A DNA stretch of 57,744 bases from Lachnospiraceae bacterium (lineage in GTDB: Bacteria > Bacillota > Clostridia > Lachnospirales > Lachnospiraceae), in NCBI GenBank assembly GCA_031272185.1, contig JAISUG010000094.1, positions 1-57,744 on the forward strand, in the 5' to 3' direction. Under the pieces are notes generated by a model. The model worked only from the letters and a program-made list of their open reading frames with translations. It did not search any database and was not told where the DNA came from. The stretch's first letter is position 1; each line of letters starts with the position of its first letter. Shown here piece by piece: positions 26,236 to 34,556 of this stretch. The translations under genes were made by a program, and so were the position numbers.

Positions 26236-27729
26236 TCATGCGAGTTTCGTGGCGTGTTCCGCCGCACCCTTGACGGGGCTGGGCCATGTCCCGCACAGCG
26301 CGCACACGATGGGCTCCGCGCGGCCGGTGTCTTTCATGTTGCAGAGGGTGAAATGGTCCCCGTGCTCCGGGACGTTGCGGCAGTAGTTCACCCGCCTGCC
26401 ATGCTGGTATTCGGAACTGTCCGAAAGGGGCAAAGTGCTGCGCAGGCCCTTGCGCTTGATGGCCGTCAAGAACAGGTGGGCGATGAACACCATCAGCGTG
26501 TGGCGGTGCCACCCGGTCCAGGAACGGCCCACATACTGGTCCAGCCCCAGGGCCGAAGTCTCCCACTCGAAACAGGGCGCAAAAGACCAGCGCCTGGACG
26601 CCAGCGTCCTGATCGTCGCCAAAGGCTCGGCGGTGGATGCGTTGCACAGGGCGTAGTTGGTCCTTGCGTCCTCCCGGATGTAGAGCCAGAGCATCCTGCC
26701 GGGCTTGCGCTGGCGCATCTCGTAGACATGCATGACCTTCTCTTTGGAGATCAGGGGCATCTTGTCGCTGCCCATGCCATAGCACACGCTGTGCCAGGGT
26801 ATGGATGCGTCCCCCGCCAGCGACCGCACCGAAACGGCCTTCTCCGCCACCCCGCCGCCGGCCTTTACGGGGAACACCATGCACTCCTCGCCCACATCCG
26901 CAAAATACGAAAGCCCATACGGGATGGAATCCAAAAACCGCGTGTCGCTGGAGAATTCCTGCCCGACGCCCACCCAGCGCCCCTTGAACTTCCCCTGTTC
27001 GTACATCCTGTTGAGCAGGCAGTTCGCGATCTCGGCCTTGCTCTTGGAAACCAGCGGTGGTATCCCGCACTTCTCCCTGAAAGGCTCATACTCGTCGCTG
27101 AACCATTTCTTCGGCAAGAACAGCTCGGCGTCTATGAGGCCGTGGCCGTTCTGGGTGCTGGTGTAGCCCAGCACGATGCCCGTCTGGCAGTTCTCGGTTT
27201 TCCCGGTGCGGGTGCAGAACTGCCGCGCGACGCCCACCGACTGGTTGCCCTTGCGGATGACGTCGAACACGCCCAGGGTGAACATCCCGTCAGGCTCCGA
27301 CAAGACTTTGGCCGCCAATTCCTGGTAGGCCCCCTGGAGCGCGGCGTCGTCCCACTTGGCCGCGCACATGAAACTCTGCATCATACGCACGGAGCTCTCG
27401 TTCCCGATGGTCGTGGCGAACCGGCCCACGAACTTCCTGGGCGCGTAGCTGAGGAGGCCCTTCACGTATGTGATGAAATGCACCCGCTGCTTGGCATGGT
27501 GGAACAATGGCAGGAAATGGATCAGGTAGTCAAACAGCTCCTGGGGCAGCCGGTTGACCAGGCTGCCGCCGGGGTCCGCCTCGTTTAGCAGGACGTCGTC
27601 CCACACGGACTTCTCCAGCACCTCCCGCAGGGATTCATACAAGTGATCTGACGCGGCGCGCTTGGTGGCGCTGCCCGATGTGATGATGTGTGTACGCTCC
27701 GCAGGTCTGACCGCAACTCCGATTGCCAT
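26236..27729 (-). CDS. IS701-family transposase-fold protein, catalytic residues substituted
   Basis: A 497-residue protein clearly related to IS701 (DDE_5) transposases. It has KGNQSVGVARQF, ENCQTGIVLGY, AELFLPKKW and the late LGLDQYVGRSWTGWHRHTL. The frame is intact and long. Aligned with the family from memory, the first catalytic Asp (family VDDTGF) reads LGVFDV, the second (family ADAGYG) reads VGQEFSS, and the E-x6-K element reads A with Thr for Lys. All catalytic residues are thus replaced. I saw no terminal inverted repeats or target duplication. It follows the nitrogenase-like genes on the same strand after 290 bases. The start at MAIGVAVRP has a purine-rich ribosome binding site. 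A domesticated DNA-binding protein is possible. Confidence 0.8.
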   Translation of the reverse strand: MAIGVAVRPAERTHIITSGSATKRAASDHLYESLREVLEKSVWDDVLLNEADPGGSLVNRLPQELFDYLIHFLPLFHHAKQRVHFITYVKGLLSYAPRKFVGRFATTIGNESSVRMMQSFMCAAKWDDAALQGAYQELAAKVLSEPDGMFTLGVFDVIRKGNQSVGVARQFCTRTGKTENCQTGIVLGYTSTQNGHGLIDAELFLPKKWFSDEYEPFREKCGIPPLVSKSKAEIANCLLNRMYEQGKFKGRWVGVGQEFSSDTRFLDSIPYGLSYFADVGEECMVFPVKAGGGVAEKAVSVRSLAGDASIPWHSVCYGMGSDKMPLISKEKVMHVYEMRQRKPGRMLWLYIREDARTNYALCNASTAEPLATIRTLASRRWSFAPCFEWETSALGLDQYVGRSWTGWHRHTLMVFIAHLFLTAIKRKGLRSTLPLSDSSEYQHGRRVNYCRNVPEHGDHFTLCNMKDTGRAEPIVCALCGTWPSPVKGAAEHATKLA

Positions 27730-27882
27730 AGTACTGCCCCCCTTCCTCTCATGCAATACCCACGACCGTTCGTGTTCCCCTTTTGTTCCCCATGCCGGTA
27801 TCATGCCCGCTGTGTGCCTTGGTGTTTCGGTGTTTCGGTTTTTCGGTGTCACAGGGCGATCCTGAGACGCACCGGCGCACAT

Positions 27883-27966
27883 GAAAGTGCCCTGCGGACG
27901 CTTAGGCGTGACCTGTATGGGCTCCCCGATGGCGCCGGAAGTGTTCTGCGGACGCTTTGGCGTGAC
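27883..27966. repeat. 30-bp direct repeat, 54 bp apart
   Basis: GAAAGTGCCCTGCGGACGCT followed by TAGGCGTGAC (27883-27912) recurs at 27937-27966 with four mismatches. It lies between the nitrogenase-like K gene and the transposase-fold gene. Nearby (27820-27850) are short GTGTTTCG repeats. Confidence 0.8.
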
Positions 27967-28018
27967 TACAGGCTTGCGGTCGGAACCGGCAGCCTTGTGC
28001 GCCTGGGCGGGGTGACCA

Positions 28019-29176
28019 TTACAGGTCTGACAGGTACGCCCCGATCTTCATCGCGCCGCGAAAACCCATGGCGGACGCGGTGGCCGACGACGACCCGGCG
28101 AAAAACGCCCTCTTCCCCGCGGGGAGGTACTCGCTCGCCAGGATGTCGGCGATGATGGGCGTCTCGGTATCGGCGCCCAGCGCGCTGATCAGCTCCTTTT
28201 CCGTGGCGGGGTGCACGATGTCCCCCGCCTCCATATCCTCCCCGCCCAGGGCGTGGAGCGATAGCAATGTCTTTTCTTTTATGCCCAGTTCATCGGTGAG
28301 CGCGGATATGCCCGCCACGAAATCATAGTCCCCGCAGATGGTCACGCGTTCGGGGAAAGTCACGCTGCTGGGCGGCTCTTTCCCGGCCGCCAGTGCCCTT
28401 GGCGCGGGCCCCGTGCCCAGCACCCGGCCCACTTCCTCCAGGAAATCCCGTGTCCCCAGCACACCGAAGGGCGGCGGGTAAACGAAAGGCGTGCCCCATT
28501 GCTCTTCCAGCCACCGTGCGGCAGGCAAAGCCTCCGCGCGCAGCACCAGGTTCAGGGCCGCGGCGCCCATGCCGGCCAGGTCCCCGGTCGTGGCGGACAT
28601 GCCCAGGGTGGCCCCGCACTTCGCGCCGAATGCCTCCTCCATGAGGAAAGCCAGCTCCGAGACGTCGTAGAGCGACGTGGTGCTGTACACCGAAGCGCCC
28701 AGGATATTGTACCGGTTTGGCGCCTTCACACCGCCGTCGGTGGTCAGCGCCTGCACCATCTTGGTATAGGCGCCCCTGATGCCGGCGGAGTAGTCGCCCA
28801 CGAAACCGCCCTCGTATGTGACCAGTTTCGCGCTGATGCGCTCCGACATATAGTGGCACACGCCGGTGATGTCCGCCCCCGTCACCGCCAGTATCGCGCT
28901 GGGCACGACGAAAATCACCCTCGGCCTGTAGTCCTCTTCCAGCTGGACGATGGCCCGCTCCAGCCGGGAGACGTCGCCCATGATCACATCGTCCTCGGTG
29001 AGGCCCGTGGATATCAGCCGCTCGGTGTTGAGCCCGAAACGCGTGAGGTTGCGCCTGGCGAACCGCGTGGTGCCATTGGGGCCGTATTCCAGCACAATGC
29101 CGTCTTCCACGGTGAGGAAAGTCCACAGCGCCGCCATGCGGTCTGAGGGCGTGGGCGTATATCGTATCAAGCTCAT
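28019..29176 (-). CDS. Nitrogenase component 1-like protein, K-type subunit lacking cluster Cys
   Basis: A 385-residue protein of the NifD/K/E/N superfamily. Recognisable segments are VLEYGPNGTTRF (family GPxGC), SAILAVTGADITGVC (family TCMxEVIGDD), SATTGDLAGMGAAALNLVL, and WLEEQWGTPFVYPPPFGVLG. The positions of P-cluster ligands read Thr and Ala instead of Cys, and the N-terminal segment with the first Cys is missing. The start overlaps the stop of the D-type gene by four bases (ATGA), so the products are probably made in equal amounts and form a heterotetramer. It lacks what a classical P-cluster needs. Substrate unknown. Confidence 0.8.
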   Translation of the reverse strand: MSLIRYTPTPSDRMAALWTFLTVEDGIVLEYGPNGTTRFARRNLTRFGLNTERLISTGLTEDDVIMGDVSRLERAIVQLEEDYRPRVIFVVPSAILAVTGADITGVCHYMSERISAKLVTYEGGFVGDYSAGIRGAYTKMVQALTTDGGVKAPNRYNILGASVYSTTSLYDVSELAFLMEEAFGAKCGATLGMSATTGDLAGMGAAALNLVLRAEALPAARWLEEQWGTPFVYPPPFGVLGTRDFLEEVGRVLGTGPAPRALAAGKEPPSSVTFPERVTICGDYDFVAGISALTDELGIKEKTLLSLHALGGEDMEAGDIVHPATEKELISALGADTETPIIADILASEYLPAGKRAFFAGSSSATASAMGFRGAMKIGAYLSDL

Positions 29177-30864
29177 CTTGCCCCACCTCCCCTGTGCCGC
29201 TCATGGCCGCCATGCTGGGCCGCCATGGCGTCGCCATGCCTGCCCTGCCCGCCGTCGCCTTCCTCTTGCTGCCTGTATCCGTCACGGCGTCCGGCGCCGG
29301 TCCCAGACCGGTCCCGGCCCGGGCCCTCCGAGCCTGGGCCCTCCGAGCCTGGGCCCTCCGGGCCCCGCCCGATCTCCTCCCGGTTCGGCCCTCGTCCCAG
29401 GCCGCCCCGTTCCCGCTGCCCGGCGGCTCCGCGGTCATGTCCGCCCCCGTCTTCCGGCCAGGAGCCCACACCTACGCTGCGTCCCTCCGAGCCTAGGCTC
29501 TCTGAGCCCAGGCCCTGTGGGCTTAGGCCCTCTGGGCCCCGGCTTTCGCCACGGCCCCGGCCGCCACGGTCCCTGTCGCCGCCACGGCCTTCCCGGCCGC
29601 CACGGTCCCGGCCTCCGTAAGCGCCCCGGCCGCCCTCGCCCCGGCCGCCGAAAGGCGTCGCCGGGGGCGCAGTCAGCGAATCCAGGAACTTCCCTATGGC
29701 CGTAAAGCCACCCGGGCTGCCTTCGCCCCGCTGCCTGCGCACGCCGATGCCTATCACCATGTCCGGGCGCAGTTTCTCCCGCAGCTCGTCTATCCCTTGA
29801 TCCCCGTACTGCTGCAGTATGAGGGGGTCTGATTTTTCCAGTATCTCGTTCACCGCATCGGGCTCCTCCGCCGGCGAACCCCGCAGCAGCTGCACCAGCT
29901 GGGGTGTCATGCCCAGCCTGACAAGCATTGCGGTGACGGAGAATATGGGGAACTCCACCTGCCCCAGGAAAAATGACTTGCCCGTCAGTTTCCCGTCCAG
30001 GGCTGCGAGTTTTTCCTTCGCCTGCGCCGCCATGGCGCGCACGCGCTCCGGCAGCCCGATCCCCAACTGCCCGAACAGCTCCTCGTATGTATGGAGGACG
30101 TCGTCCGGGGAGATGCGGGGCAGCAGCGCGACGTATGGTATGCCGAACCTGCGCTCCATCTCCTCCGCCAAAAACAGCCCCGAGGTGCCCGGCACCACAT
30201 TCAGCCGGGCATTCGCCGCCTCGGCCATCCCCGACACAGGCGTCCCCGGTATGGACCGCCGGAAGGTGACGCCCGCTTCCTGGAGGAAGGGCCAGATCTC
30301 ATGTGAACGGAAATCATCCAGCCCCTGGCCCAGCAGATTGATGCTCCCGTCGGGGGCAGTGCGTTCCATCATGCCGGCGCATGCCGCCAGGGCGTTTTGC
30401 GTGCCGACGCTCTCCCCGCCGATGGTCGTCTTGAAATGCTCCGTGTGCACCACGACCACGGGGATGCGGTACTGGGCCTCAAACCCTGCGGCGGCGGCGT
30501 CGATGTCGTCCCCGGTGATCTCGGGCACGCATGTGGTTATGATAAAAACGGCCTCGGGACGGCGCTCGTCGATGAGTTCGGCGAAGGCTTTCCCCAAGGT
30601 CTCCAGGCATCCGAACGTGACGTCATGCCAGCTCAAAACTACATTAAAAAGCTCGCCGCTGCTGCGCCCACCGTGGCCCGCGGCGATGTCGTGGCAGTAA
30701 AACGCGCACTCCGCGATACCCACCACCACGGTGACGGCGCCCCGCACCCCCATGGCGCAGCGCACCGCCGTGTAGAGCGGGCAGTGTGTGCAGGAAGTGA
30801 CATAAGGCGGCGGGGGGATATCCCGAAGGCTGCGCACTTGGCTCAGTGTCTTTAGTTCTTGGAT
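29173..30864 (-). CDS. Nitrogenase component 1-like protein, D-type subunit with Arg/Gly-rich tail
   Basis: About 563 residues if started at the ATC used here. The folded part is roughly residues 1-415: Cys25, Cys28, Cys36, Cys53 and Cys57, then TTCVPEITGDD (Cys112). Cys36, 53 and 112 align with the three NifD P-cluster ligands. The FeMo-cofactor Cys position (family LNLVHC before the GIP motif) reads Pro in LNVVPGTSG, so this is not a true nitrogenase. About 150 C-terminal residues are Arg/Gly/Glu-rich with GGRDRGG and GSEGPGSEGPG repeats. AAGGAGG precedes ATC by nine bases, one base after the preceding stop. Alternatives are GTG at 30837 or an ATG at 30915 overlapping the H gene without a ribosome binding site. 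Confidence 0.75.
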   Translation of the reverse strand: MQELKTLSQVRSLRDIPPPPYVTSCTHCPLYTAVRCAMGVRGAVTVVVGIAECAFYCHDIAAGHGGRSSGELFNVVLSWHDVTFGCLETLGKAFAELIDERRPEAVFIITTCVPEITGDDIDAAAAGFEAQYRIPVVVVHTEHFKTTIGGESVGTQNALAACAGMMERTAPDGSINLLGQGLDDFRSHEIWPFLQEAGVTFRRSIPGTPVSGMAEAANARLNVVPGTSGLFLAEEMERRFGIPYVALLPRISPDDVLHTYEELFGQLGIGLPERVRAMAAQAKEKLAALDGKLTGKSFFLGQVEFPIFSVTAMLVRLGMTPQLVQLLRGSPAEEPDAVNEILEKSDPLILQQYGDQGIDELREKLRPDMVIGIGVRRQRGEGSPGGFTAIGKFLDSLTAPPATPFGGRGEGGRGAYGGRDRGGREGRGGDRDRGGRGRGESRGPEGLSPQGLGSESLGSEGRSVGVGSWPEDGGGHDRGAAGQRERGGLGRGPNREEIGRGPEGPGSEGPGSEGPGRDRSGTGAGRRDGYRQQEEGDGGQGRHGDAMAAQHGGHERHRGGGAR

Positions 30865-30865
30865 G

Positions 30866-31636
30866 TTAATCGACCTCCTTGCTGATGGCGAGCACGCGCT
30901 GCGCCAGTTCATCATAAGCGCTTCTCATCTCCGAGTGTTCCATGGCTTGGTATACAGTCTGTCCCTTGCTCTCGGCGTACTGGATGTCCGCCGACCTGGG
31001 GACGGTGTAGATGAGGTCGGTGCCTATTTCCTTCAGCGCTTCCAGCACCAGCTCCTTCTCGCCCGGTATGTTTTTCGAGTTCAGGATGAGGCCCGACAGG
31101 CGGGCATAGCCCCGGTTCCCGAAGTTCCGGATGGCGGCGGCGATATTGTTCGCGGCGTACAGCGCCATCATCTCCCCTGAAGAAACGATGAAGACGTCCT
31201 TGGCGTAGCCTTCCCGGATGGGCATGGCGAACCCGCCGCACACCACGTCACCCAGCACGTCATAGAGGACGATGTCGGGTTTGTATGTCTCGAATGCCTT
31301 GAGTTCGGCCAGTTTCTGGAAAGCGGTGATGATCCCCCGGCCTGCGCACCCCACCCCCGGCATGGGCCCGCCGGACTCCACGCACAGCACCCCGGCGTAC
31401 CCCTCGGTCACGATATCCCCCAGCCGGAGGGACTCGCCTTTCTCCCGGAGCTTGTTCAGGACGGTGTCGATCTTGCGGCCGTCCAGGAGCGTCTTGGTGG
31501 AGTCGGCCTTGGGGTCGCAGCCAACCTGCATCACCTTGTACCCCTGAAGGGCTAGCGCAGTGGACAGGTGCGAAGTGGTGGTGGATTTGCCGATCCCGCC
31601 CTTTCCGTAAATCGCAATCTTTCGGATAGTAAACAC
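30866..31636 (-). CDS. NifH/BchL-like Fe-protein ATPase
   Basis: A 256-residue dinitrogenase-reductase-like ATPase that passes electrons to its component 1 partner. The P-loop is YGKGGIGKSTTT, switch II is near DVLGDVVCGGFAMPI, and both [4Fe-4S] ligands are present (GPMPGVGCAGRG and DVVCGGF). The homodimer would share one cluster. The GTG start used here overlaps the AGAGGTG ribosome binding site. An ATC at 31627 would give the family N-terminus MRKIAIYGKGGIGKS at ideal spacing. First of three tightly packed genes (H, D, K). No nifB, nifE or nifN is nearby, so a nitrogenase-like reductase of another substrate is most likely. Confidence 0.9.
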   Translation of the reverse strand: MFTIRKIAIYGKGGIGKSTTTSHLSTALALQGYKVMQVGCDPKADSTKTLLDGRKIDTVLNKLREKGESLRLGDIVTEGYAGVLCVESGGPMPGVGCAGRGIITAFQKLAELKAFETYKPDIVLYDVLGDVVCGGFAMPIREGYAKDVFIVSSGEMMALYAANNIAAAIRNFGNRGYARLSGLILNSKNIPGEKELVLEALKEIGTDLIYTVPRSADIQYAESKGQTVYQAMEHSEMRSAYDELAQRVLAISKEVD

Positions 31637-31839
31637 CTCTTTTCTATGTAGGAACTCTCTTTATTTTATGCAAGCACTCTTTTCTATGAAAGTCTGTCAA
31701 GATATATGCGCAGATGGCGCAACCACGCAGGGTGTAGCCCGAGCGTCACCCACCGCGCCACGCAGTCACGAATATGCAAATTCACGCGATGGCCCGTTTC
31801 AAAGGCGGATGGTAACTATTGGAAACATCATATACACAC

Positions 31840-31868
31840 ATATTAGTATCTTCGTCGTCACTTGTCAA
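31840..31868 (-). promoter_or_regulatory. Promoter of the nitrogenase-like operon
   Basis: A perfect TTGACA, 17 bases, TAATAT on the minus strand. It predicts a start near 31833 and a leader of about 200 bases. This is the strongest -35 box found in the window. Confidence 0.65.
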
Positions 31869-32171
31869 GATATTTCGCCTTTCCCCACGACTTTTCAGAC
31901 AGCATCCGTTACCTTTCACACGCCGCCCCACCGGCAAAGCAATATGCCACAGGCCACAAACAAACCACAGCGCGAACAAATCGCAAGATAGTACATCGGC
32001 TGTAAACTATGAAGTGTGCAACGCACACTGGCAGATCCGCAGAAATAACTAAATATAACTATTTTCCAATTTTTGTATGGTTGTTACTATTTCACACATC
32101 GCTATGCGCAACAGTTTTCAACATTATACCATAAAATCCAGATAATACAAACCCGGATTTTGTACATATAT

Positions 32172-32255
32172 CCTAAAACGTGAAAAGTATCCCCCGGCTG
32201 TCGTTTAATCGCACAAATGACCGATATTATCCCCTTTGAGTTTCAACGTTTTAGG
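32172..32255. promoter_or_regulatory. Pair of shared regulatory motifs upstream of aldolase
   Basis: CCTAAAACGTGAAAAG at 32172-32187 (plus) and TTTCAACGTTTTAGG at 32241-32255 (minus orientation). Centres are 68 bp apart. The proximal site has its CCTAAA half facing the aldolase promoter, centred about 73 bp upstream of the predicted start; the distal site is inverted. Confidence 0.65.
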
Positions 32256-32285
32256 CACAATTCCCTAAAATTTGCGAAATCCGTG

Positions 32286-32314
32286 TTGATTTTTGGCTTT
32301 TTGGATGTTATTGT
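32286..32314 (+). promoter_or_regulatory. Promoter of the aldolase operon
   Basis: TTGATT, 17 bases, TATTGT. The predicted start near 32321 gives a short 25-base leader with a GGAGGA ribosome binding site. Confidence 0.65.
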
Positions 32315-32345
32315 GTGGTCAACAAAAGAATGGAGGATGTAGAAT

Positions 32346-33194
32346 ATGCTCGTAACAATGAAAGAAATTCTGGAACACGCAGTCAAAGGGAATTATGCAG
32401 TAGCCGCCCCCAACGTGGGCAACTCCATCGAGGTCAACGCAGCCATCGCAGCGGCGGAAGAACTGAATGCCCCGCTGATCCTGGACGTGCACTTTGAGAA
32501 CCTGCGCTCCAAGATGCCCGGCCCGCGCCCCATGGGTGCTTTCATGCGCGCCCGCGCCGAAGAGGCGTCCGTGCCCGTCGCCATCAACCAGGACCATGGC
32601 AACTTCCATGGCGCCGTACGCAACATCCAGTGTGGCGTGACTTCCGTCATGTGCGACAGCTCCATGCTTCCTTATGAAGAGAACATCGCCGCCGTGAAGA
32701 AGACCGCAGAGATCGCCCATATGGCATATGATGTTTCCATCGAGGCGGAGCTGGGCCATGTGGGCCACACCGTGGACACCAGCGAGCAGACCCAGGCCGG
32801 TCTCACCGACCCGGACCAGGTCCTGCACTTCATCCAGGAGACTGGCATCGATGCGCTGGCCATCGCCATCGGCACCGCCCACGGCCTGTACCCGAAGGGC
32901 GTCGAGCCGAACCTGGACTTCGAGCGTCTCGCCACCATCAAGAAATTGGTCGGTGACTTCCCGTTGGTCCTGCACGGTTCATCCGGCACACCCAACGACC
33001 AGATCTACAAGGCCTGCCGCATGGGCATCAACAAAGTGAACATCGCCTCTGACCTGGGCAAATCCGCCTGGGACGCAGTCCTGGCAGCCAATGGGCAGGG
33101 CCCGCTGGCGGTGGTCTATACCGAAGGCTTCAAATCCAAACTGGTCGAGATGATCCCCATCTACGGCAGCGACGGGAAAGCCTGGAAACGCTGA
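32346..33194 (+). CDS. Class II ketose-bisphosphate aldolase
   Basis: A 282-residue zinc-dependent aldolase that cleaves a ketose phosphate to dihydroxyacetone phosphate and an aldehyde. The active site is intact: catalytic Asp and first zinc His in INQDHGNF, the Glu in EAELGHVG, the second His in GTAHGLY, the third in LHGSSG, and the phosphate-binding GINKVNIASDL. It opens a plus-strand operon with an iron alcohol dehydrogenase and transporters. The promoter carries the shared CCTAAA motif. Fructose-1,6-bisphosphate, tagatose or a shorter deoxy-ketose phosphate are all possible substrates. Compare the degenerate paralogue at 44.9-45.7 kb. Confidence 0.93.
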   Translation: MLVTMKEILEHAVKGNYAVAAPNVGNSIEVNAAIAAAEELNAPLILDVHFENLRSKMPGPRPMGAFMRARAEEASVPVAINQDHGNFHGAVRNIQCGVTSVMCDSSMLPYEENIAAVKKTAEIAHMAYDVSIEAELGHVGHTVDTSEQTQAGLTDPDQVLHFIQETGIDALAIAIGTAHGLYPKGVEPNLDFERLATIKKLVGDFPLVLHGSSGTPNDQIYKACRMGINKVNIASDLGKSAWDAVLAANGQGPLAVVYTEGFKSKLVEMIPIYGSDGKAWKR

Positions 33195-33276
33195 CGGCTC
33201 TTTACGACAAGACAGACGGTTCCCTCGCCCCATCGGGCGGGGGATTCCCCAAAACGAAAACAGTGGGAGTATTCGG

Positions 33277-34476
33277 ATGAAAAAATTCAGAGACTATCGT
33301 ATGCACCTCTACCCCGAGTATGTGGTGGGTGAGGGCGTTACCAAAGAAGTCGGCAAGCTGATCAAGAAACACGGCGGCACCAAGGTGCTGGTGGTGGGTT
33401 ACGGGGCCGATGTCATCCCGGACCTCTACGCCGTGGTGCGTCAGTCGCTCACGGAGGAGGGCCTGCCTTTCGTGGAGGTGCCGGGCGTCATCGCGAACCC
33501 CCGCCGCACGTTGGTCGACAAAGCCGTGCAGCTGGCCAAGGACGAGAAGATAGACTTCGTGCTGGGCCTGGGCGGCGGCAGCTCCACAGACAGCTGCAAA
33601 GCCATAGCCTGGGGCGCATGCTACGACGGTGACTGGTGGGATTTCTACTCCCGCAAAGCCAGCCCCACCAAAAAACTCCCGGTGGGCATCGTCAACACCA
33701 TCGCGGGTTCCGGCAGCGAGACCAGCAAGGCGTCCGTCATCCTGGACGACGTGGACACCAAGCGCAAGATGGGCTTGAACAGCGAGTCCGCGCGCCCCGT
33801 GTTCGCCATCGAGGATCCGGTGAACTCATACACCTTGCCGCCCATCCAGACGGCCATCGGCGGCATCGACGTGCTGTCGCACACATTCGACTGCTTCTTC
33901 AGCCCGTTCTCCAGCATGCTCAGCGACGAGTGGGCGTCAGGGCTTATGCGCACGGTGGTGCATTTCCTGCCCATAGCGGTCGCGGAGCCCACCAACTACG
34001 AGGCGCGCTTCCAGCTGATGCTGTGCTGCCCATTTGCCATCAACGGCATCACCACCATCGGGCGCCAGTACCCCTCACCGGGGGCTTCCGCCTCCCACCC
34101 GCTGGAGACCGTCAGCTCCGTCTATGACAAGCAGCACGGCCAGGCGCTGGCCATCATCATGCCCGCCATCCTCCAGCGTTTCGTGGACGAGGGCGACGCC
34201 GGCGTGGTTTCCAGGGTTGCGGACTTCGGCAACCGGGTCTTCGGGGTGCCCATCGACCTCCAGGACCTCAAAGCCACCGCCAACGAAGGCATCCGCCGGT
34301 TCCACGGCTGGATCCGCGGTTTCGGCCTTCCGAAAACCTTCACGGAGCTGGGGCTTCCGCCCGAGGCGCCCGAGGTCCTGGCCGAGGAGATCCACTATGG
34401 GAAAGACGGCAAGCTTGACCTGTTCCTTCCCATGACCAAAGATGAGGTTATCGCGTTCTACAAGTCACTGATGTAG
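33277..34476 (+). CDS. Iron-containing alcohol dehydrogenase
   Basis: A 399-residue group III dehydrogenase. The NAD-binding signature is GLGGGSSTDSCKAIAWG. Metal ligands are at GGIDVLSHTFD (Asp, His), SASHPLE (His) and DKQHGQALA (His). The cofactor region GSGSETSKASV is intact. It probably reduces the aldehyde released by the aldolase (lactaldehyde or glycolaldehyde type) and so regenerates NAD+ in fermentation (inference). It starts 82 bases after the aldolase; the spacer contains a GC-rich hairpin around CCTCGCCCCATCGGGCGGGGG that may adjust downstream expression. Confidence 0.94.
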   Translation: MKKFRDYRMHLYPEYVVGEGVTKEVGKLIKKHGGTKVLVVGYGADVIPDLYAVVRQSLTEEGLPFVEVPGVIANPRRTLVDKAVQLAKDEKIDFVLGLGGGSSTDSCKAIAWGACYDGDWWDFYSRKASPTKKLPVGIVNTIAGSGSETSKASVILDDVDTKRKMGLNSESARPVFAIEDPVNSYTLPPIQTAIGGIDVLSHTFDCFFSPFSSMLSDEWASGLMRTVVHFLPIAVAEPTNYEARFQLMLCCPFAINGITTIGRQYPSPGASASHPLETVSSVYDKQHGQALAIIMPAILQRFVDEGDAGVVSRVADFGNRVFGVPIDLQDLKATANEGIRRFHGWIRGFGLPKTFTELGLPPEAPEVLAEEIHYGKDGKLDLFLPMTKDEVIAFYKSLM

Positions 34477-34556
34477 GGTGTTTGATTCAGCAACCAAAGT
34501 ACGCGGGCAGCTTGCATGCCGCCCGCAAGCACCAGTTTAAGAAGGGGGGCATCACC

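Larger units (their letters stand above)
31637..32345. other. Long divergent regulatory region, AT-richer than surroundings
   Basis: A 709-bp gap between the divergent nitrogenase-like operon and the aldolase operon. It holds a promoter on each side and two shared motifs. It also holds a 7-bp inverted repeat AGTGTGC/GCACACT (32013-32029), two copies of TGTCAAGATAT (31693 and 31864), two copies of CTCTTTTCTATG near the H gene, and TAACTATT near 31812 and 32056. No reading frame looks real. The roughly 200-base leader of the H gene matches no riboswitch I know. Confidence 0.6.

Noticed and set aside
25990-28018. Intact insertion sequence around the transposase-fold gene
   Set aside because: I compared both flanks for inverted repeats and target duplications and found none; the hairpin at 26043-26074 is a terminator.
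28019-31636. True nitrogen-fixation genes nifHDK
   Set aside because: The FeMo-cofactor Cys position is Pro, the K-type subunit lacks P-cluster Cys, and no nifB, nifE or nifN is present. They are nitrogenase-like only.
31640-31833. Riboswitch in the leader of the nitrogenase-like operon
   Set aside because: The roughly 200-base leader has some GC-rich pairing, but I could not match it to the molybdenum, cobalamin, SAM or other known riboswitch cores.
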